Shown here piece after piece: positions 29,543 to 37,020 of a stretch of 37,020 nt of DNA. Location: positions 1 through 37,020 of IMG/VR virus record IMGVR_UViG_3300036670_000156. One strand, given 5' to 3'. Below the pieces are notes generated by a model. That model searched no databases. It saw only the letters and a program-made list of their open reading frames with translations, and was not told the origin of the DNA. Source of the stretch: a virus. The first letter of the stretch is position 1. Every line of letters starts with the position of its first letter. The translations under genes were made by a program, and so were the position numbers.

Positions 29543-32049
29543 GTCCCGCCGAATGGCTGGCCTCGCAGTCGACTGCTGCGCCTGCAGCCGTGCCGCCGGT
29601 CGCCGCGCCTGCTCGTGCTTCGCTGGCCAGTACCCGCCGCGAGACTGATCGGGCGGAAATCCTGAACGCCGAGATGCGCAAGGCCCGTGAACGGGTGATG
29701 GCGGGAGATACAAGGGCGGCAGGCGACGTCGAAGCGTTGACCCGCGAAATGCAGCGGCTCAACATCCCGATCGCGGGCGCAACAGCACCGATCGCATCAA
29801 TGGCGGTTCCAGCAGTCGCGACGCCGACGCCCGTTGTCGCAGCAGCGACTGCCGCATTATCTCCTGCCGACTGGTTAGCATCCCAGACCCCTGCTGCCAC
29901 CGCTGCCGTGCCCCCGGTAGACGTACAGCCAGCGACACCCGAAGTACCCTCGACTACTATGGGCGGGCTAGTGGGCGCGGTCACTCGCGGACTGGCGCCC
30001 GTGGCGGTCGGAGCGGGTCTCGGAGCCATCGCGGGCGCTCCACTAGCTGGCGTGGGCGCGATCCCAGGAGCGGTCGTCGGTGCCGGTGCTGCCGCCATCG
30101 CTTCCGTACTCGGCGATCCCGTGGTCGGAGCGATCAATGGACTACTCGGCACTCAATTCACGATGCCGACCGAAGCCATGGAGCAGTTGCTCACCCGCAT
30201 CGGGGTGGCGCAGCCCAAGACCGAAGCCGAACGCATTGTCCAGTCCGCCTCAGCGGGCGCAGGCGTCGGTGGTGGTCTGGTCGCAGCAGGACAAGCTATT
30301 ACACGGGCAGCTGGCGCAGTATCACCGGTCGCCGCAAGGGTCGGCGGCGTCCTAGCTGGTCAGCCCGCAGCCCAAATAGCTGGCAGCGCTACAGGCGGGG
30401 CGGCGGGGCAGGCCGCACAAGAAGCCGGAGCGGGTCCAGTCGGGCAGGTGCTCGCAGGCGTGGCCGGTGGAATGGTCGGTGCGGCGGCGGGTGCGATTCG
30501 GACGACCAATATTCAACTCCCATCTGATTTGACAGCAGCGCGGGAAGCCGGAATTCGCGTTCTAACCAGTGATGCGATACTTCCACGGACATTCGCACAG
30601 AAATGGTTGCAGACGATCGGTGAACGCATTCCCGTAGTCGGCACCGGTTCCGTGAGGCAGCAGCAACAGGCCGAACGTATTCAGGCGGTCAAGAACGTCG
30701 CCGATGACTTCGGGGTCGATGATCCACAGCTGCTCTCCACCAAGGTCATGAACGATCTTGCGACTAAGCGTGGTGCGGAGCTTTCGGAATATGTCGGCGC
30801 TCGTGCTGCAGTCGTGCAAAAGATTAGTACCGCGCAAGCGCAAGTCGGTCCCGGTCAGTCGCTGATCGACGAGGCGAACGTACTTGCCGCGAAGGCGACC
30901 GACCTCTTGGGCGACCAAGCCGCGTTATCGGTCCGTGTCGCGGATCTGCGGGCGGAGGCTTCGCCCCGGCTATCCCGAATCGCCAGCCTGGATGCCCGAA
31001 TCACGCAGAGGCAGGTGAAAATCGATGAGGCGAACACAGCTGCTGCACTGAAGCGGCAGCAGGGTCAGTCAATGATCGATGGCGTATCGAACGCATCCGT
31101 TACTGTTACCAGGACGATGGCCGCGATCGATACCGAAATCGCCACTCTCACCGCTATGGGCACCAATCAGGTGAACCCCGCCATCAGCATCCTTCGCGAC
31201 TGGAAGGCATCGATCCAGGGCAAGGATCTGGCTAATGTCGAACTCCTACGCAAACAGCTAAGCCAGAGCTTCAAAGCGCCTGAGCTTACCGCGATTCGCG
31301 GGATCGGTGATAAGGCGGTCTCGAACATCTACAGGCCATTGGCCGATGATATGGGCGACTTCATTCAGGCCAATGGTACCGGGCGCGACTTCACGAAGTG
31401 GCAGGTTGCCAATAAGCGCTTGACTGAAATGAGCGGTGAACTGAAGATGGATTCTCTGAAATCCGTATTGTCTCGCGGCGAACTCGTTCCTGAAACCGTG
31501 AACCGTCTGTTATTCAGCTCCAAGCCAAGTGAGATCACTCAACTATATAAGGGCTTGACCCCGCAAGGTCGCGCTCACGCAAGGTCCGCGATCATTACCC
31601 GCGCCGTCAATAACTCCAACGGTATCGATAATATTAGCCCCGAGAAATTCGCCACCCAAGTCGACAAGCTCAGCAAGTCGATCAATGTCTTTTTCACAGG
31701 CGACGAATTGAATCGTGTCCAGGGTCTCGCCCGTGTAATTCGCCTCACCAAGCGCGGGGCAGAGGCGTCCCTGCTGCCCGCCACGGGCGTCCAGAATTTC
31801 TACGCTATGCTCGGAGTAAGCGTCGGCGGCGCTACAAGTGGCGTATCGGGCGCAGTCATCGCGGGAACCGCCATGGGAACAGTCGGCGGCGCGGCGCGAA
31901 TCTATGAATCGGCTGCAGTCCGTAACCTGCTTCTGCGACTCCCCCGAACCCCCGCAGGCAGTGCGGAAGAGCTTGCGCTCACGAAACGCCTATTTACGGC
32001 TATCGACTCCCAGCAGCGTGTAGCCACACCAGAAATCGCAGAGGAATAA
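29539..32049 (+). CDS. Large ejection protein, P22 gp16-like
   Basis: This 836-residue protein is larger than P22 gp16 (609). The N-terminus contains a duplicated segment (SPAEWLASQSTAAPAAVPPV and SPADWLASQTPAATAAVPPV, about 112 residues apart). Residues 150-300 are glycine/alanine-rich and hydrophobic, suited to membrane insertion. The rest is helical with a coiled coil. Position just before the tailspike and after gp20-like supports an ejection role. No lysozyme or transglycosylase motif is obvious, so peptidoglycan cutting cannot be claimed. Confidence 0.78.
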   Translation: MSPAEWLASQSTAAPAAVPPVAAPARASLASTRRETDRAEILNAEMRKARERVMAGDTRAAGDVEALTREMQRLNIPIAGATAPIASMAVPAVATPTPVVAAATAALSPADWLASQTPAATAAVPPVDVQPATPEVPSTTMGGLVGAVTRGLAPVAVGAGLGAIAGAPLAGVGAIPGAVVGAGAAAIASVLGDPVVGAINGLLGTQFTMPTEAMEQLLTRIGVAQPKTEAERIVQSASAGAGVGGGLVAAGQAITRAAGAVSPVAARVGGVLAGQPAAQIAGSATGGAAGQAAQEAGAGPVGQVLAGVAGGMVGAAAGAIRTTNIQLPSDLTAAREAGIRVLTSDAILPRTFAQKWLQTIGERIPVVGTGSVRQQQQAERIQAVKNVADDFGVDDPQLLSTKVMNDLATKRGAELSEYVGARAAVVQKISTAQAQVGPGQSLIDEANVLAAKATDLLGDQAALSVRVADLRAEASPRLSRIASLDARITQRQVKIDEANTAAALKRQQGQSMIDGVSNASVTVTRTMAAIDTEIATLTAMGTNQVNPAISILRDWKASIQGKDLANVELLRKQLSQSFKAPELTAIRGIGDKAVSNIYRPLADDMGDFIQANGTGRDFTKWQVANKRLTEMSGELKMDSLKSVLSRGELVPETVNRLLFSSKPSEITQLYKGLTPQGRAHARSAIITRAVNNSNGIDNISPEKFATQVDKLSKSINVFFTGDELNRVQGLARVIRLTKRGAEASLLPATGVQNFYAMLGVSVGGATSGVSGAVIAGTAMGTVGGAARIYESAAVRNLLLRLPRTPAGSAEELALTKRLFTAIDSQQRVATPEIAEE

Positions 32050-32052
32050 ACC

Positions 32053-33963
32053 ATGTCCGCAGTATCAGTCCAAACGCCCTTCCCGATCTTTAACGACATT
32101 GACGGCCAGCCACTAGAGGCTGGATATATCTTTGTCGGTGTTGCGAACCTAGACCCGCAGGTAAACCCTGTGGCGGTGTTCTTCGATGAGGCGCTTACCC
32201 AGCCAGCAGGACAGCCCATTCGCACTATAGGCGGCTATGCGGTCAATTCAGGGACACCGACCAATCTTTACTCCAGCACTGACTACAGCATCCGGGTGAC
32301 GAACAAGAATGGTTCGGTTATCTACTCTGCGCCTGTCGCTCAAAGCTATTTGACTTTACCAAGCCCTTTCGGATCGTCCTTAGTCGGCTTTATTCAGTCG
32401 GGCGCTGGTGCTGTTGCTCGCACGGCGCAGGGGAAGCTGCGGGAGATTGTTAGCGTAAAAGACTTCGGGGCGGTAGGTGATGGAGTAGTTGACGACACTT
32501 CTGCTATTCAGTCGGCAATGTCCTATGCCTCCACGGTAGTCACATCAGGCGCTAACGATACACAGCAGGTGCTAGCGGCTGTATATTTTCCAGGCGGGAA
32601 GTACAGAACCACTGCCGCAATTGAGATGTTTAACAATGTCAGCATCCAAGGAGATGGAACCGGGACGAGTTGGGTTTTAGTGGATCACACAGGAGATGGA
32701 TTCTTTACGGCAGATGGCAGGTATTATGCCAATATTCATGTAACTGGCTTATTCTTACAGAGCGCGGGTACCGCCAGAGACGGCTTCAATATATATGGGC
32801 AAATCAGAAACTGCCATTACCACGACGTAGGATTACGTGGATTTCGCCACAGCTTCCAAGTCGCGGAATCATGGACTATCAAATTCGACCAATGCTTTTC
32901 TTTTAACAGTGTAAGGCACTTCAACTTTACAACAGGATCCGGCGGCGTTCACATATACGGCGGCAGGTATGATGTGGCGTCAGACCATGGGGTTTTTGTG
33001 AATGCTGTTTCGGCAGAGCTGATAATGCAAGATGTGGCTGTTCAATTCGGACAAAAATCGGCGGTTCGCGTTGAAAACTGCTATACCGTTGAATTGAATC
33101 AGTGCTTTTTTGAAGGAAATTGCATTGGAAGCGCTACAGATTACTATGTGCATATAAGCAACAGTACTACACAATCACTTAGTTCTGCTACAGTGACCAA
33201 TTGCGTTATGAACAACTTGGCCGACAACAACCGAAACGGCTTGGGTGTTCTATTCATTGAAAATATAGTCGCGTTCACATATTTGTCTAGGTGGACGCGA
33301 AACGCAATTAATTCAGTGCCTGTTGTGGGTGACGGTGTCACAAGGATAAACGGATCTTATAATTCCTCCATAAGTAGAGCGACGTTCCTAGAAAATATTG
33401 TGGCGGGCAGTGCTAACAATGCCGTAATCGGGCAAGTAGCAAGACCGTACGGAATATACGGCCAAGACATGGCCGACGTGTCTTTTGCGCCTACCACACG
33501 CGCCGCGTTAAATGTCGGATTTCTTAATATAGGCGTAGCCATCGGAACTTATGCCTCTATTCCATCAATTCAAGGCTATGGTGCTGCAAATGCCATTGAT
33601 CTAAATCCTGTGATTGGTGTCGTGCGCTTAGGGCAAGCTGGCGCTGATGTAGCAACCGGAACCAATGAATTCTTTGGCCGGAATCGACTTGCGAGTCAGA
33701 CGACATCTTCAAATTTAACGCCTGCTGCCACCACTGCTCTAGCTCTAATCAACTGCTCTGGCGGGAACAGAACCGTCACTCTTACTAATATCACACATTC
33801 TCCAGGTAGGGTGTTCACGGCGAAGAAGACCGATTCCGGTGCTAATTTGTTGATAGTTACGCCGGCATCTGGAACTATTGACGGCGGTGCTAATTTTTCT
33901 AGCGCTGCTGCATTCGCTACAGTTACCATTGTTTCAGACGGAACCAATTGGTTCAGCATTTAA
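32053..33963 (+). CDS. Tailspike: P22-type head-binding domain fused to a beta-helix
   Basis: This 636-residue protein has, at residues 5-110, the P22 tailspike head-binding fold pattern (TPFPIFNDIDGQPLEAGYIFVG, then TNLYSSTDYSIRVTNKNGSVIY). Residues 130-160 contain the pectate-lyase-type entry motif VKDFGAVGDGVVDDTSAIQSA, followed by a right-handed beta-helix. It binds and probably cleaves or modifies a surface polysaccharide. The catalytic residues cannot be placed. From about 32.5 kb the DNA is clearly more AT-rich than the rest, indicating that the receptor-binding part was exchanged separately from its adaptor. Confidence 0.9.
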   Translation: MSAVSVQTPFPIFNDIDGQPLEAGYIFVGVANLDPQVNPVAVFFDEALTQPAGQPIRTIGGYAVNSGTPTNLYSSTDYSIRVTNKNGSVIYSAPVAQSYLTLPSPFGSSLVGFIQSGAGAVARTAQGKLREIVSVKDFGAVGDGVVDDTSAIQSAMSYASTVVTSGANDTQQVLAAVYFPGGKYRTTAAIEMFNNVSIQGDGTGTSWVLVDHTGDGFFTADGRYYANIHVTGLFLQSAGTARDGFNIYGQIRNCHYHDVGLRGFRHSFQVAESWTIKFDQCFSFNSVRHFNFTTGSGGVHIYGGRYDVASDHGVFVNAVSAELIMQDVAVQFGQKSAVRVENCYTVELNQCFFEGNCIGSATDYYVHISNSTTQSLSSATVTNCVMNNLADNNRNGLGVLFIENIVAFTYLSRWTRNAINSVPVVGDGVTRINGSYNSSISRATFLENIVAGSANNAVIGQVARPYGIYGQDMADVSFAPTTRAALNVGFLNIGVAIGTYASIPSIQGYGAANAIDLNPVIGVVRLGQAGADVATGTNEFFGRNRLASQTTSSNLTPAATTALALINCSGGNRTVTLTNITHSPGRVFTAKKTDSGANLLIVTPASGTIDGGANFSSAAAFATVTIVSDGTNWFSI

Positions 33964-33972
33964 AGGCCGATT

Positions 33973-34098
33973 ATGGGAATACTTGACATAACAACTCCGC
34001 CACCCAGCTGGTGGCAGATCATTCAGATGGTGTGCGGAAAAGAAGTCAACGACGGTGATGTTTTCGCGGCTTGCCGAGGCCAACAGCAAGATGGATAA
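33973..34098 (+). CDS. Small ORF after the tailspike (41 aa)
   Basis: ATG 33973 follows AAAGGCCGATT and encodes 41 residues (starts MGILDITTPPPSWWQIIQMV). The stop overlaps the start of the next gene by 8 bp, consistent with coupling. A Pro/Trp-rich centre could be a short membrane-interface segment. No family recognised. The weak ribosome site lowers confidence. Confidence 0.5.
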   Translation: MGILDITTPPPSWWQIIQMVCGKEVNDGDVFAACRGQQQDG

Positions 34099-34378
34099 AA
34101 CCCCAATCGAGCACGGTCTGATCGCAGTCGCTGTGCAGGTTGCGTTTGGCCTGTGGATCGGTGACTGGATTGCAGGCGCAGCGCTGGCCTGTATCTGGTT
34201 TATCGCCCGCGAGCACACCCAGGCCGAGTACCGATGGATAGCCAAGTTCGGCGGTGGCAAGCGCGCTAACCTCACTGCAATGGGATGGGCTGATAAACGG
34301 GTCTGGAATCTCGGATCTGTCCTGGATTTTGCAGTCCCGGTCGCGGCTTGTCTCGGTATATATTTTTTGGTCTATTAG
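34091..34378 (+). CDS. Membrane protein, possible lysis or exclusion accessory
   Basis: This 95-residue protein starts at ATG 34091 (MDKTPIEHGL). An upstream frame start at 34055 has no ribosome site. Hydrophobic segments at about 9-32 and 73-94 flank a basic loop (YRWIAKFGGGKRANLTAMGW). It sits directly before the holin genes, where membrane accessory proteins are common. Not a recognisable holin family. Function unknown. Confidence 0.65.
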   Translation: MDKTPIEHGLIAVAVQVAFGLWIGDWIAGAALACIWFIAREHTQAEYRWIAKFGGGKRANLTAMGWADKRVWNLGSVLDFAVPVAACLGIYFLVY

Positions 34379-34397
34379 TATCAGGTAACGTAGTCTA

Positions 34398-34634
34398 ATG
34401 AAAAGCGAAACCACAGCCCAGGCCATCGAGGCATCGGCAGCGAGCGTTGCGAACAAAGCTACCTACGCTGGAGCGGGTGTCACGATCAGTGGCGGTATCA
34501 TGCTCTCGGAATTGGCCGTGATTCTCGGCATGGTCATCGGCGTATTGGGTCTTGTGGTCAACTGGCACTACAGGGCGAAAGAGGACAAAAGATCTGCCGC
34601 AGAACACGAACAACGGATGAAAGACCTAGAATGA
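34398..34634 (+). CDS. Holin, HP1-family-like
   Basis: This 78-residue protein resembles HP1-type phage holins: a short polar N-terminus, a hydrophobic segment at about 23-56 (TISGGIMLSELAVILGMVIG and following) that can form two membrane helices, and a highly charged C-terminus (KEDKRSAAEHEQRMKDLE). It would open inner-membrane lesions at a set time to release the endolysin. The next gene begins 4 bp before its stop (ATGA). Confidence 0.82.
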   Translation: MKSETTAQAIEASAASVANKATYAGAGVTISGGIMLSELAVILGMVIGVLGLVVNWHYRAKEDKRSAAEHEQRMKDLE

Positions 34635-34864
34635 AACTAATCAGTAATTGGCGCGATGCCCCCCGTATGTACAGCATGTGGGCGCTGGCCGCGATCACCA
34701 CGATTCAAGGCAGTGTACTCGCCCTTCTGTCTCCGGCCCAGCTGGATTCATTGGTTCTGTTCATGCCGGGTTGGACGTGGGGCGATCTGTTGCAAAGCGC
34801 GGTGGCGTTCTTGGCGATCACGGGCGGTATCGGGCGGCTCATCACGCAAGAGGTAGAAAAATGA
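34631..34864 (+). CDS. Second holin-like/lysis membrane protein
   Basis: This 77-residue protein starts with KLISNWRDAPRMYSMWALA, a recurrent start of small phage proteins between holin and endolysin. Hydrophobic segments lie at about 15-35 and 54-70. It may be a second holin, an antiholin or another lysis-timing factor. Overlaps on both sides (ATGA with the holin and with the endolysin) show that it is part of the lysis cassette. Confidence 0.72.
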   Translation: MKLISNWRDAPRMYSMWALAAITTIQGSVLALLSPAQLDSLVLFMPGWTWGDLLQSAVAFLAITGGIGRLITQEVEK

Positions 34865-35406
34865 ACGTCAACGCTGATAAATACATCACTAACCTGCTGG
34901 CCCGAGAGGGCGGCTATGTTGACCATCCTGCAGATCGGGGCGGCGCAACAAATCACGGCATCACCGAGCACGTGGCGCGCGCCTTTGGCTACCACGGCGC
35001 CATGCAAGACCTGCCGCAATCGGTGGCGCGATCAATCTATCTGGAGCGCTTCTGGGAGGCACCTGGGTTTGACAAGGTGAGCGAGTACAGTGCGCCCGTG
35101 GCCGAGGAGATGCTCGACACCGGTGTGAACATGGGTCAGGCGGTGGCCGGGCGATTCCTACAGCGAGCGCTCAACGTGCTGAACAGCGAAGGCAAGCACT
35201 ACCCCGACATAGTTGCCGATGGCGCTGTTGGCCGCATGACGATCGCCGCCCTGCGCGCGTACATCGGCGCGCGTGGGAAAGATGCTCACACCGTGCTGCT
35301 GCGCGCCCTCAATTCGCAGCAGGGGGTGCGTTACATGGAGATCGGGGAGAGGCGCCCCAGCCAAGAAGCGTTTGTTCACGGCTGGTTTCTACACCGGGTA
35401 GTGTGA
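34861..35406 (+). CDS. Endolysin, glycoside hydrolase 108 family
   Basis: This 181-residue protein starts at ATG 34861 (overlapping the upstream stop, ATGA). The N-terminus has the GH108 signature with catalytic E16 in AREGGYVDHPADRGGATNHG, and the C-terminal part is the peptidoglycan-binding domain usual for this family. No signal or anchor peptide is seen, so it probably needs the holin to reach the cell wall. It cleaves glycan strands of peptidoglycan. The following gene starts at the TGATG junction. Confidence 0.92.
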   Translation: MNVNADKYITNLLAREGGYVDHPADRGGATNHGITEHVARAFGYHGAMQDLPQSVARSIYLERFWEAPGFDKVSEYSAPVAEEMLDTGVNMGQAVAGRFLQRALNVLNSEGKHYPDIVADGAVGRMTIAALRAYIGARGKDAHTVLLRALNSQQGVRYMEIGERRPSQEAFVHGWFLHRVV

Positions 35407-35930
35407 TGTGGACACCCCTAAAATTCCGGCTGGCTGTGGCCACACTTATCAGCATCTCACTTGCCGTGAGTGCTCTGTACGCCTACAGCAGCGGCAAGCG
35501 ATCCGGGATGGCGACTACGCAGGCGCAATGGAATATCGAGCGTCTGACGCAACAGACGGCCCGAGCATTCCAGGAAGCAACAAACCGACTGATCGAGCAG
35601 GAGCTGAATGATGCCTTCGAAATACACGCTCAAGAAATCGCCACAGCTAACGCGGCTCGCACTGCCGAGCGTGTCGCTGGCGCTGTTGTTGCTATCCGGC
35701 TGCGCGACGCCGCCCGCGCCACCGCCGAACTTGCCGGTCAGGTCCGTGCAGATTCCACCGCTGCCGAGGTACGCGCAGCAGCCGCCGATGCCGCCCGAGT
35801 GCTCGCCGACGTGTTTGAGCGCGCTGAACAAAGAGCGGGAATCTTGGCTGAAGCAGCTGACGACGCCCACTTTGCAGGAAACGCCTGCCAGCGTCGATAT
35901 AACGAAGCCCGCTCGACCGTGAACGAGTAG
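35406..35930 (+). CDS. Rz: Rz-like inner-membrane spanin
   Basis: This 174-residue protein starts at ATG 35406, sharing a base with the endolysin stop. An N-terminal signal-anchor (about 8-28: LAVATLISISLAVSALYAY) is followed by a long Ala/Glu/Arg-rich coiled coil, as in DUF2514-type Rz proteins. It pairs with the nested Rz1 lipoprotein to fuse the inner and outer membranes at lysis. The arrangement is direct evidence for a Gram-negative host. Confidence 0.88.
   Translation: MWTPLKFRLAVATLISISLAVSALYAYSSGKRSGMATTQAQWNIERLTQQTARAFQEATNRLIEQELNDAFEIHAQEIATANAARTAERVAGAVVAIRLRDAARATAELAGQVRADSTAAEVRAAAADAARVLADVFERAEQRAGILAEAADDAHFAGNACQRRYNEARSTVNE
35608..35922 (+). CDS. Rz1: Rz1-like outer-membrane spanin lipoprotein, nested in Rz
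   Basis: This 104-residue frame lies entirely inside Rz in another frame. A signal peptide ends in the lipobox LLSGC with C32, followed by a proline-rich stretch (ATPPAPPPNLPVRS), both hallmarks of Rz1. It starts at ATG 35608 or 35611 after GGAG. After lipidation it would sit in the outer membrane and contact Rz. The nested arrangement is known from lambda. Confidence 0.9.
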   Translation: MMPSKYTLKKSPQLTRLALPSVSLALLLLSGCATPPAPPPNLPVRSVQIPPLPRYAQQPPMPPECSPTCLSALNKERESWLKQLTTPTLQETPASVDITKPARP

Positions 35931-36015
35931 CGAAGTATATCAGGAGACTAGATACTACGGTAGCCTGGACTGGCCGCACATCATTCGCTTGGGGGACTCT
36001 GCCTTCGGGCAGTTC

Positions 36016-36050
36016 GGGGCGAGATTCAGGTCTCGCCCCTCTTTTTATTT
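36016..36050 (+). terminator. Rho-independent terminator of the late unit
   Basis: GGGGCGAGA / TCTCGCCCC stem (9 bp), 6-base loop and a T-rich tail (TCTTTTTATTT). It lies between the convergent Rz/Rz1 and Acb2-like genes, ending the rightward transcript. The tail overlaps the start of the 24-bp repeat at 36045. Confidence 0.93.
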
Positions 36051-36068
36051 CATCGACTCGCGGCTGAA
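36045..36068. repeat. 24-bp direct repeat flanking the Acb2-like gene, copy 1
   Basis: Begins TTATTTCATCGACTCGCGGC and is identical to 36531-36554. On the minus strand it reproduces the last codons and stop of the VirE-type gene (FSRESMK then stop), although here it lies beyond the Acb2-like gene. It looks like a duplicated gene end left by insertion of a cargo segment. Confidence 0.9.
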
Positions 36069-36075
36069 AGCAGCG

Positions 36076-36480
36076 TCAGATGGTGTGAGTGCCTTCCACC
36101 CCACGCGCCATACGGGCCTTGGTTCGACGAAGTAGTGCAATCATCGCGTGTTCAAGTGCTAGTAGGGCTTCAGCGTTATCGGCGTTCGCAAAAGGCCCGG
36201 ACTGAAAGCCACGCATCCTGTCGATCAATATCGAGATCAATGCTTCGTGTGTGATGCCATTCACACCGACCTCATTGATCGGGCCATTCTGGAAAAGTAG
36301 GGTCGTGTGCTGTGCCAGTGGTACGTACCAAGCGTCGAACGGATCACTGGCATTGGTCGATGTGTTGAATCCGATGATCCGATAAAGATGGTTTGCTCCA
36401 CCCGATCCGGGTTCGTCTTCGACCGTCACGATCAAAGCATCGTTGGCCGGGTTCACTTGGTGGTCGTTCAATGTGCGCAT
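36076..36480 (-). CDS. Acb2/Tad1-like cyclic-nucleotide sponge (anti-CBASS/anti-Thoeris candidate)
   Basis: This 134-residue protein has a C-terminal half, FQNGPINEVGVNGITHEALISILIDRMRGFQSGPFANADNAEALLALEHAMIALL-type (residues 63-134), with the hallmark end KARMARGVEGTH. I recognise the Acb2/Tad1 hairpin domain of phage anti-defence proteins here. These proteins bind cyclic oligonucleotides or gcADPR made by CBASS and Thoeris and so block cell suicide. The first 60 residues form an extra N-terminal part. AGAGGAAA precedes ATG 36480. The gene sits between direct repeats at the end of the leftward unit, like an added cargo gene. Which signal it binds is not predictable. Confidence 0.72.
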   Translation of the reverse strand: MRTLNDHQVNPANDALIVTVEDEPGSGGANHLYRIIGFNTSTNASDPFDAWYVPLAQHTTLLFQNGPINEVGVNGITHEALISILIDRMRGFQSGPFANADNAEALLALEHAMIALLRRTKARMARGVEGTHTI

Positions 36481-36530
36481 TTAATTTCCTCTATGTATCG
36501 CCAGCGTTTGTATCGGTGCTGGCACACCGA

Positions 36531-36554
36531 TTATTTCATCGACTCGCGGCTGAA
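36531..36554. repeat. 24-bp direct repeat flanking the Acb2-like gene, copy 2
   Basis: The original location: it encodes the C-terminus and stop codon of the VirE-type gene. With copy 1 it brackets the 462-bp segment carrying the Acb2-like gene. Confidence 0.9.
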
Positions 36555-37020
36555 TGTACCCTGCTTGGCCGTCTTGACTGCAGCCTCGATCGCGGACCAC
36601 AGGTGCGGAACCGAACTTTTACTCAGGTCGAATGCGTACGTACTATCGACCCAGCCGCCTTCAGGGCGTACTTTCTTGAAGCCCATCGATCGGAATATGT
36701 CGCGAAGTCGGATGGTATCGAGCTTGCTCTGTCGCTCCAGGTCAAGGCCAATCACGATCCCGAGGACATCATGAAACGCCCCGGCGCGGATCACGAAGCC
36801 CTCAGTCTGCTGGCCTCTGTTGTACTCCGGTCTGTCGATGAAGCAATGATTAATGTAGGAGTCGGGCGCGGTCAACGCCTCCCGGATCTTCAAGTACCAC
36901 GGGTCCGATGATTCGATGCTCAGTTGACGGGCTTCCTGCTCCTCCATCACGAGTTCCTGTGGAACGCTCCACCAGTCTTCACCGCCCTCGTAGGCAACCA
37001 CCGCCTCTGCCCACAGCTGG
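36531..37020 (-). CDS. VirE-type primase/helicase-like protein, C-terminal part (continues from position 1)
   Basis: Encodes residues 695-856 of the gene that begins at 2216. Residues 695-738 are present at both contig ends because of the 135-bp overlap. After joining, the frame continues without interruption (WYLKIREALTAP across the junction) to TAA at 36531. This part holds the C-terminal helical region after the P-loop domain (DTIRLRDIFRSMGFKKVRPEGG). The stop lies 51 bp before the Acb2-like gene. A separate short gene starting here should not be called. Confidence 0.88.
   Translation of the reverse strand, partial: QLWAEAVVAYEGGEDWWSVPQELVMEEQEARQLSIESSDPWYLKIREALTAPDSYINHCFIDRPEYNRGQQTEGFVIRAGAFHDVLGIVIGLDLERQSKLDTIRLRDIFRSMGFKKVRPEGGWVDSTYAFDLSKSSVPHLWSAIEAAVKTAKQGTFSRESMK
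36886..37020. repeat. Terminal direct repeat, right copy
   Basis: Same 135 bases as 1-135, with G at 36894 instead of A at 9. It allows the contig to be closed into a circle. The substitution is synonymous, so it could be a true variant in the phage population or an assembly/read error at the contig edge. Confidence 0.9.

Noticed and set aside
1-37020. tRNA genes, insertion sequences, integrase or lysogeny repressor
   Set aside because: None was recognised on reading both strands. A tRNA search program would be the deciding test for small RNA genes.

Overview
The window is an essentially complete genome of a short-tailed, P22-like virus of a Gram-negative bacterium. Bases 1-135 recur at 36886-37020 with one silent mismatch, so the contig closes into a circle of about 36,885 bp. 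The capsid and ejection genes follow the P22 plan: terminase, 684-residue portal, scaffold, P22-type coat, gp4-like and gp10-like head-completion proteins, ejection proteins and tailspike. The lysis genes (HP1-type holin, GH108 endolysin, nested Rz/Rz1 spanins) point to a two-membrane host. The small hypothetical families resemble those I know from phages of Burkholderiales and other Proteobacteria, but host assignment is inference. I see no integrase, excisionase or repressor.

Layout: two long transcription units diverge from a 1-kb gene-free region (16004-17000) and converge at a terminator near 36.03 kb. The leftward (minus) unit runs from 16003 down to 1 and continues across the junction to 36076. 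It starts with small genes served by three copies of one promoter cassette (about 16.04, 14.74 and 14.45 kb). It continues with a DNA methyltransferase, a run of small, often zinc-binding, proteins, an SNF2-type helicase, a putative DNA-binding protein, and then the replication and nucleotide block. The rightward (plus) unit, 17001-35930, is packaging, head, ejection, tailspike and lysis.

The main system is a complete aminoadenine (Z, 2,6-diaminopurine) genome cassette. A PolA-type polymerase (DpoZ-like), PurZ, MazZ and DatZ follow one another at 6392-2642 with overlapping or closely spaced genes. By analogy with phages S-2L, phiVC8 and SH-Ab 15497, MazZ supplies dGMP, PurZ converts it toward dZMP (with host PurB and kinases), DatZ removes dATP, and DpoZ copies DNA with Z in place of A. 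Virion DNA would then resist many restriction enzymes. A PD-(D/E)xK nuclease and an 856-residue VirE-type primase/helicase-like protein follow. A probable Acb2/Tad1 cyclic-nucleotide sponge closes the leftward unit, so the phage seems equipped against both restriction and cyclic-nucleotide signalling defences.

The control region and its surroundings are unusual. Six exact copies of a 15-bp motif sit upstream of the leftward promoters. Two sites match the sigma-54 promoter consensus. There are two copies of a 14-bp palindrome and a long pyrimidine-rich inverted repeat. Three identical sites match the bacterial chromosomal parS consensus although no ParA or ParB gene is seen. The coat gene has a promoter embedded in a hairpin and a leader that can hide its own ribosome binding site.
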